A stretch of DNA of 64,000 nt from DTU098 sp964498525 (GTDB lineage: Bacteria; Bacillota; Desulfotomaculia; Desulfotomaculales; Pelotomaculaceae). The notes under the pieces are model-generated. The model did no database searches and was not told the DNA's origin. It saw nothing but the letters and a program-made list of their open reading frames with translations. The DNA lies in assembly GCA_964498525.1 (NCBI GenBank), contig CAZCGU010000006.1, positions 62,001 through 126,000 of the forward strand, written 5' to 3'. Position numbers and translations under genes: made by a program. Of the stretch, positions 61,092-64,000 are shown one piece after another. The number at the start of each line of letters is the position of its first letter. Position 1 is the first letter of the stretch.

Positions 61092-62057
61092 ATGCTGGAA
61101 TTTTTTAGAGATATTAAACAGGATTTACAGGTTGTGGAAAAGGAACTTAATACTGTAGTGTGTACGCAAAATACTCTCCTTACGGAGACTTCCACCCATC
61201 TTTTAAAAGCGGGTGGCAAGCGTTTGCGGCCGGCGCTGATCCTGTTCAGTGCGAAGTTTTATAATTACGATCTGGAAAAGGTTTTGCCGCTGGCCGTGGC
61301 CATGGAACTGATCCATATGTCCAGTCTTGTTCACGACGATGTTGTGGACGCTTCCATGACCCGCCGGGGTATTCCTACGGTGAAGGCCAAGTGGGGCAAC
61401 AGCATTTCTATTCATATCGGTTCTTACTTCTTTGCTAAATCCCTGAACCTGCTGGCCCGTTATGAAAAAATACCGCTTATCTCAAAGGTTCTGTCCGATA
61501 CCAGCGTAAAAATGTGCGAGGGCGAGATCCAGCAAATTTCCGCTTCATTTAATGTTAAGCAGAACCTGAGGGATTATCTTTACCGGATTAAACGCAAGAC
61601 TGCCCTTCTCATCGCTGCCAGCGCGCAGTTGGGTTCGGTAGCCTGCGGGGCGCCCAGAAGCATTTACCTGCCTCTGCGGCGATACGGGCACGGTATCGGC
61701 ATGGCCTTCCAGATTACCGACGATATCCTGGATATGGTTTCGGAGCAGAGCCAGTTGGGTAAACCGGTGGGCAGCGACCTGCGTCAGGGGATTATTACCC
61801 TGCCGGTAATTTGTGCCATGGCTCGCAGCGAACAGAGGGAGCGCCTGAAAATACTCGTTCATAAGGTAGATAAAAGCGAAGAAGAGGTTCAGGAATGTGT
61901 CAGTATTATCAAGGGCTGCGGCGCCATAGAGCATTCCTTTGGGATCGCTTTGAATTATATAAAAAAAGCAAAAGATGAGCTAAAGCATCTCCCGGATATC
62001 CCCACCAGGTTAACCTTAAGCCTGGCGGCGGATTTTATAGGTGTGAGAAAGTTTTAG
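61092..62057 (+). CDS. Polyprenyl diphosphate synthase (heptaprenyl/octaprenyl type)
   Basis: This 321-aa all-helical trans-prenyltransferase builds the isoprenoid side chain, probably of menaquinone. The first aspartate-rich motif is HDDVVD within SSLVHDDVVDASMTRRG; the second is QITDDILDMV. GGKRLRPAL near the start binds the substrate diphosphate. ATG 61092 is behind GGGGA at 7 nt; GTG 61074 is less likely. Followed 20 bp later by the tetrapyrrole genes. Confidence 0.92.
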   Translation: MLEFFRDIKQDLQVVEKELNTVVCTQNTLLTETSTHLLKAGGKRLRPALILFSAKFYNYDLEKVLPLAVAMELIHMSSLVHDDVVDASMTRRGIPTVKAKWGNSISIHIGSYFFAKSLNLLARYEKIPLISKVLSDTSVKMCEGEIQQISASFNVKQNLRDYLYRIKRKTALLIAASAQLGSVACGAPRSIYLPLRRYGHGIGMAFQITDDILDMVSEQSQLGKPVGSDLRQGIITLPVICAMARSEQRERLKILVHKVDKSEEEVQECVSIIKGCGAIEHSFGIALNYIKKAKDELKHLPDIPTRLTLSLAADFIGVRKF

Positions 62058-62077
62058 CCGGCAAAAGGGTGGTTAGC

Positions 62078-62719
62078 TTGCCTGGTCGTTATTCCTTATC
62101 TCTGGATTTATATCAAAAAGTTTGCCTGGTGGTTGGCGGAGGAACAGTTGCCGAGCGAAAAGTTGAATCGCTTCTGGAGTGCGGTGCGTTTGTGCGGGTT
62201 ATCAGTCCGGAAATCACTTCCGGACTTGAAACGCTGGCCCGGGAAGGCCAAATTGACTTAAAAATACGCCAGTTTAGCCCGACCGACCTGGAGGGGGTTT
62301 TCCTGGTAATAGGTTCGACAAATCAGGAAACAGTTAACCGGCAGGTTGCGGAAGAGGGTGCTGCCCGTAACCTGCTTGTCAATATAGTCGACGATCCCGG
62401 CAAAGGGAATTTTTTTGTACCATCGATAGTTAAGCGCGGTTCCCTGACAATAGCCATATCAACGGAGGGCAAAAGTCCGTTGCTGGCCAGAATAATACGC
62501 GAGGAACTGGAAACGGTTTATGGGCCGCAATATGGCGAGTACCTGGATTTGGTCGGAGACCTTCGTCAGGCCGTCATCCGCAACGTTAAAGACCCGGAGA
62601 AAAAGAGAAAGATACTGGAAAGCTTTGCAGGTGACGTAATTCTCAGCCTCCTCAAAGAAGGCAGGATTGATGAGGTAAAGGAGAGGTTGCTGAATGCTTA
62701 TTGCGGTTGTGGGTCTTAA
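62078..62719 (+). CDS. Precorrin-2 dehydrogenase / sirohydrochlorin ferrochelatase-type protein
   Basis: This 213-aa NAD-dependent enzyme converts precorrin-2 to sirohydrochlorin in siroheme, and possibly alternative heme, synthesis. The Rossmann start VCLVVGGGTVAERKV and the conserved NIVDDPGKGNFFVPSIVKRGSLTIAISTEGKSP are clear. TTG 62078 lies five bases after GGGTGG; GTG 62069 is the longest option. The gene overlaps hemA by 26 bp, so the two are coupled. Confidence 0.92.
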   Translation: MPGRYSLSLDLYQKVCLVVGGGTVAERKVESLLECGAFVRVISPEITSGLETLAREGQIDLKIRQFSPTDLEGVFLVIGSTNQETVNRQVAEEGAARNLLVNIVDDPGKGNFFVPSIVKRGSLTIAISTEGKSPLLARIIREELETVYGPQYGEYLDLVGDLRQAVIRNVKDPEKKRKILESFAGDVILSLLKEGRIDEVKERLLNAYCGCGS

Positions 62720-64000
62720 CCACAGGACTGCCCCTGTGGAGGTGCGGGAAAAGCTGTCCTTTGCGGGAAGCCACCTGCGGGAAGCCCTGCTGCGGCTTAA
62801 GGATTGCCCCGTTATAGAAGGTTGCGCCATTTTGTCCACCTGCAACAGGACTGAAATTTATGCCGCAACCATGGAAATGGATGAGGGGCTGAATGCCATC
62901 TGGGATTTTTTGTCCCGCTGGTCCCGGGTGGATATTTCCCAGATTAAAAATTATACCTACTGCCACACCCTGTATGATACAATCCGTCATATTTTCCGCG
63001 TTGCAGCGGGGCTGGATTCAATGCTTCTGGGAGAAACGCAGATTCTGGGGCAGATACGCTCGGCCTACCAGAAGGCAGTTGAATACGAAGCCACCAACCG
63101 GGTCCTGAACACCTTGTTTCAGCAGGCCATAACGGTGGGGAAGCGTGTGCGCACGGAAACGGGCATCGACCAGAACCCGGTATCCATAAGCTACGCGGCC
63201 GTGGAGCTGGCCAAAAGCTATCTGGCCGGCTTGGAAAAGCGCTCCGTACTCATTATCGGCGCCGGTAAAATGAGCGAGCTCACCGCCAGACACCTGGTGG
63301 CCAACGGTGTAACCGGGGTGATTGTTTCAAACCGCTCCTATGACCGGGCAACTTCCCTGGCGGCCCAGTTCAACGGCAGGGCGGTCAAATACAACGAGCT
63401 GTACCGGCATATGGTGGAAGCGGACATTGTGATCAGCTGCACCGCGGCCAACCACTGTGTGGTAAGGGCGGAAGACATGAGGCAGGTCATGGAAAAAAGG
63501 GGCGGCCGCAAAATTTTCATAGTAGATATTGCCGTACCCCGGGATGTGGAAACAGAGGTTGGAAAAATTGAAGGCGTAAGCCTTTTTGATATTGATGATT
63601 TGAACGGTGTGGTGGACAAAAACCTGGCTGAGCGCAAAAAGGCGGCGGTCAGGGCGGAGGAGATCATTGAAGAGGAACTGGAGGAATTTATGAAGTGGCT
63701 GGGGACGCAGTTTATCGTGCCCACCATCTCGGCTCTGAAAAAATGGGGGGAAGAAATCAAGCAGAAGGAGATAAAACGCGCCTTAAACCGCCTTGGCGAG
63801 ATTTCGGAACACGACCGGAAGGTTGTCTGCTCCCTGGCCAACTCCATTGTCAACCAGATCCTTCATCTTCCCGTGACTCAGCTGAAAGGCTATGCCCTTA
63901 CCACGGAGGGGCACCTGTACACCGAAATTTTGCAAAACCTGTTCAACCTGGATGTCCCGGGCCAGAAGCCCAAGAAACAGTTGGTTTCCCGGCATCCGGG
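62694..64000 (+). CDS. hemA: Glutamyl-tRNA reductase (partial, runs off the window)
   Basis: This enzyme commits glutamyl-tRNA to tetrapyrrole synthesis by reducing it to glutamate-1-semialdehyde. From ATG 62694 the frame stays open to the window end (435 codons). The N-terminal VGLNHRTAPVEVREKL, catalytic STCNRTEIYA, GLDSMLLGETQILGQI, the NADPH site VLIIGAGKMSELTARHL and the coiled dimer region (EEIIEEELEEFMKW) are all present. It overlaps the precorrin-2 dehydrogenase gene. Confidence 0.95.
   Translation, partial: MLIAVVGLNHRTAPVEVREKLSFAGSHLREALLRLKDCPVIEGCAILSTCNRTEIYAATMEMDEGLNAIWDFLSRWSRVDISQIKNYTYCHTLYDTIRHIFRVAAGLDSMLLGETQILGQIRSAYQKAVEYEATNRVLNTLFQQAITVGKRVRTETGIDQNPVSISYAAVELAKSYLAGLEKRSVLIIGAGKMSELTARHLVANGVTGVIVSNRSYDRATSLAAQFNGRAVKYNELYRHMVEADIVISCTAANHCVVRAEDMRQVMEKRGGRKIFIVDIAVPRDVETEVGKIEGVSLFDIDDLNGVVDKNLAERKKAAVRAEEIIEEELEEFMKWLGTQFIVPTISALKKWGEEIKQKEIKRALNRLGEISEHDRKVVCSLANSIVNQILHLPVTQLKGYALTTEGHLYTEILQNLFNLDVPGQKPKKQLVSRHP

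Overview
The window looks like a chromosome segment from an anaerobic, spore-forming Gram-positive bacterium of the Pelotomaculum/Desulfotomaculum type (Clostridia, Peptococcaceae-like). The pointers are a biotin-dependent Na+-translocating methylmalonyl-CoA-type decarboxylase, as in propionate metabolism, a YjcZ-like glycine-rich mini-protein, a secreted serpin with a copper-amine-oxidase-N-like stalk, tRNA-Sec, and clostridial-style AGGAGG ribosome sites. This placement is inferred from gene content; no species was identified.

Layout. 1-3740: end of a ComEC-like gene, then a minus-strand decarboxylase operon (carboxyltransferase, gamma, biotin carrier, beta). 4274-10276: metal homeostasis, with a MarR/P1B-ATPase pair divergent from a copper cluster csoR-copA-copZ. 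10763-14816: MATE exporter with MarR regulator, a 39-aa small protein, lgt and pcm.

14999-58707 is a defence island of about 44 kb. It opens with a complete type 1 BREX operon, brxA-brxB-brxC-pglX-(small coiled-coil gene)-pglZ-brxL. A tightly packed four-gene cassette follows (28644-33025): two dynamin-like GTPases and two small proteins. Next come a HEPN/MNT pair and a scrap zone (34276-37650) holding a terminal-inverted-repeat element with IS3, cysteine-desulfurase and truncated brxL pieces, and a group II intron that has lost its maturase. An AT-rich AbiEi/AbiEii module with a clear operator and promoter comes next. The island continues with an AddB/AddA-like helicase-nuclease pair, a DUF91-type nuclease, a phosphorothioate-DNA-type (SBD-HNH) restriction enzyme, a Phd-like antitoxin with an amber-broken toxin, and a complete Wadjet system in the order jetD-jetA-jetB-jetC. 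A copy of the MNT gene's 3' end at 58675-58715 repeats the one at 34226-34266, so the 34-58 kb stretch is bracketed by direct repeats.

58733-64000 returns to housekeeping: the serpin, tRNA-Sec(UCA), a polyprenyl diphosphate synthase, and a tetrapyrrole pair (precorrin-2 dehydrogenase and hemA, the latter running off the window).

The best candidate for something not yet described is the dynamin-pair cassette attached to the 3' end of BREX. Its two companion proteins (139 and about 108 aa) match no family I recognise. BREX itself looks recently remodelled: pglX carries an AT-rich replaced specificity region, its ribosome-binding site is tandemly duplicated, a KilA-N scrap sits behind it, and half of brxL is copied 7.8 kb downstream.
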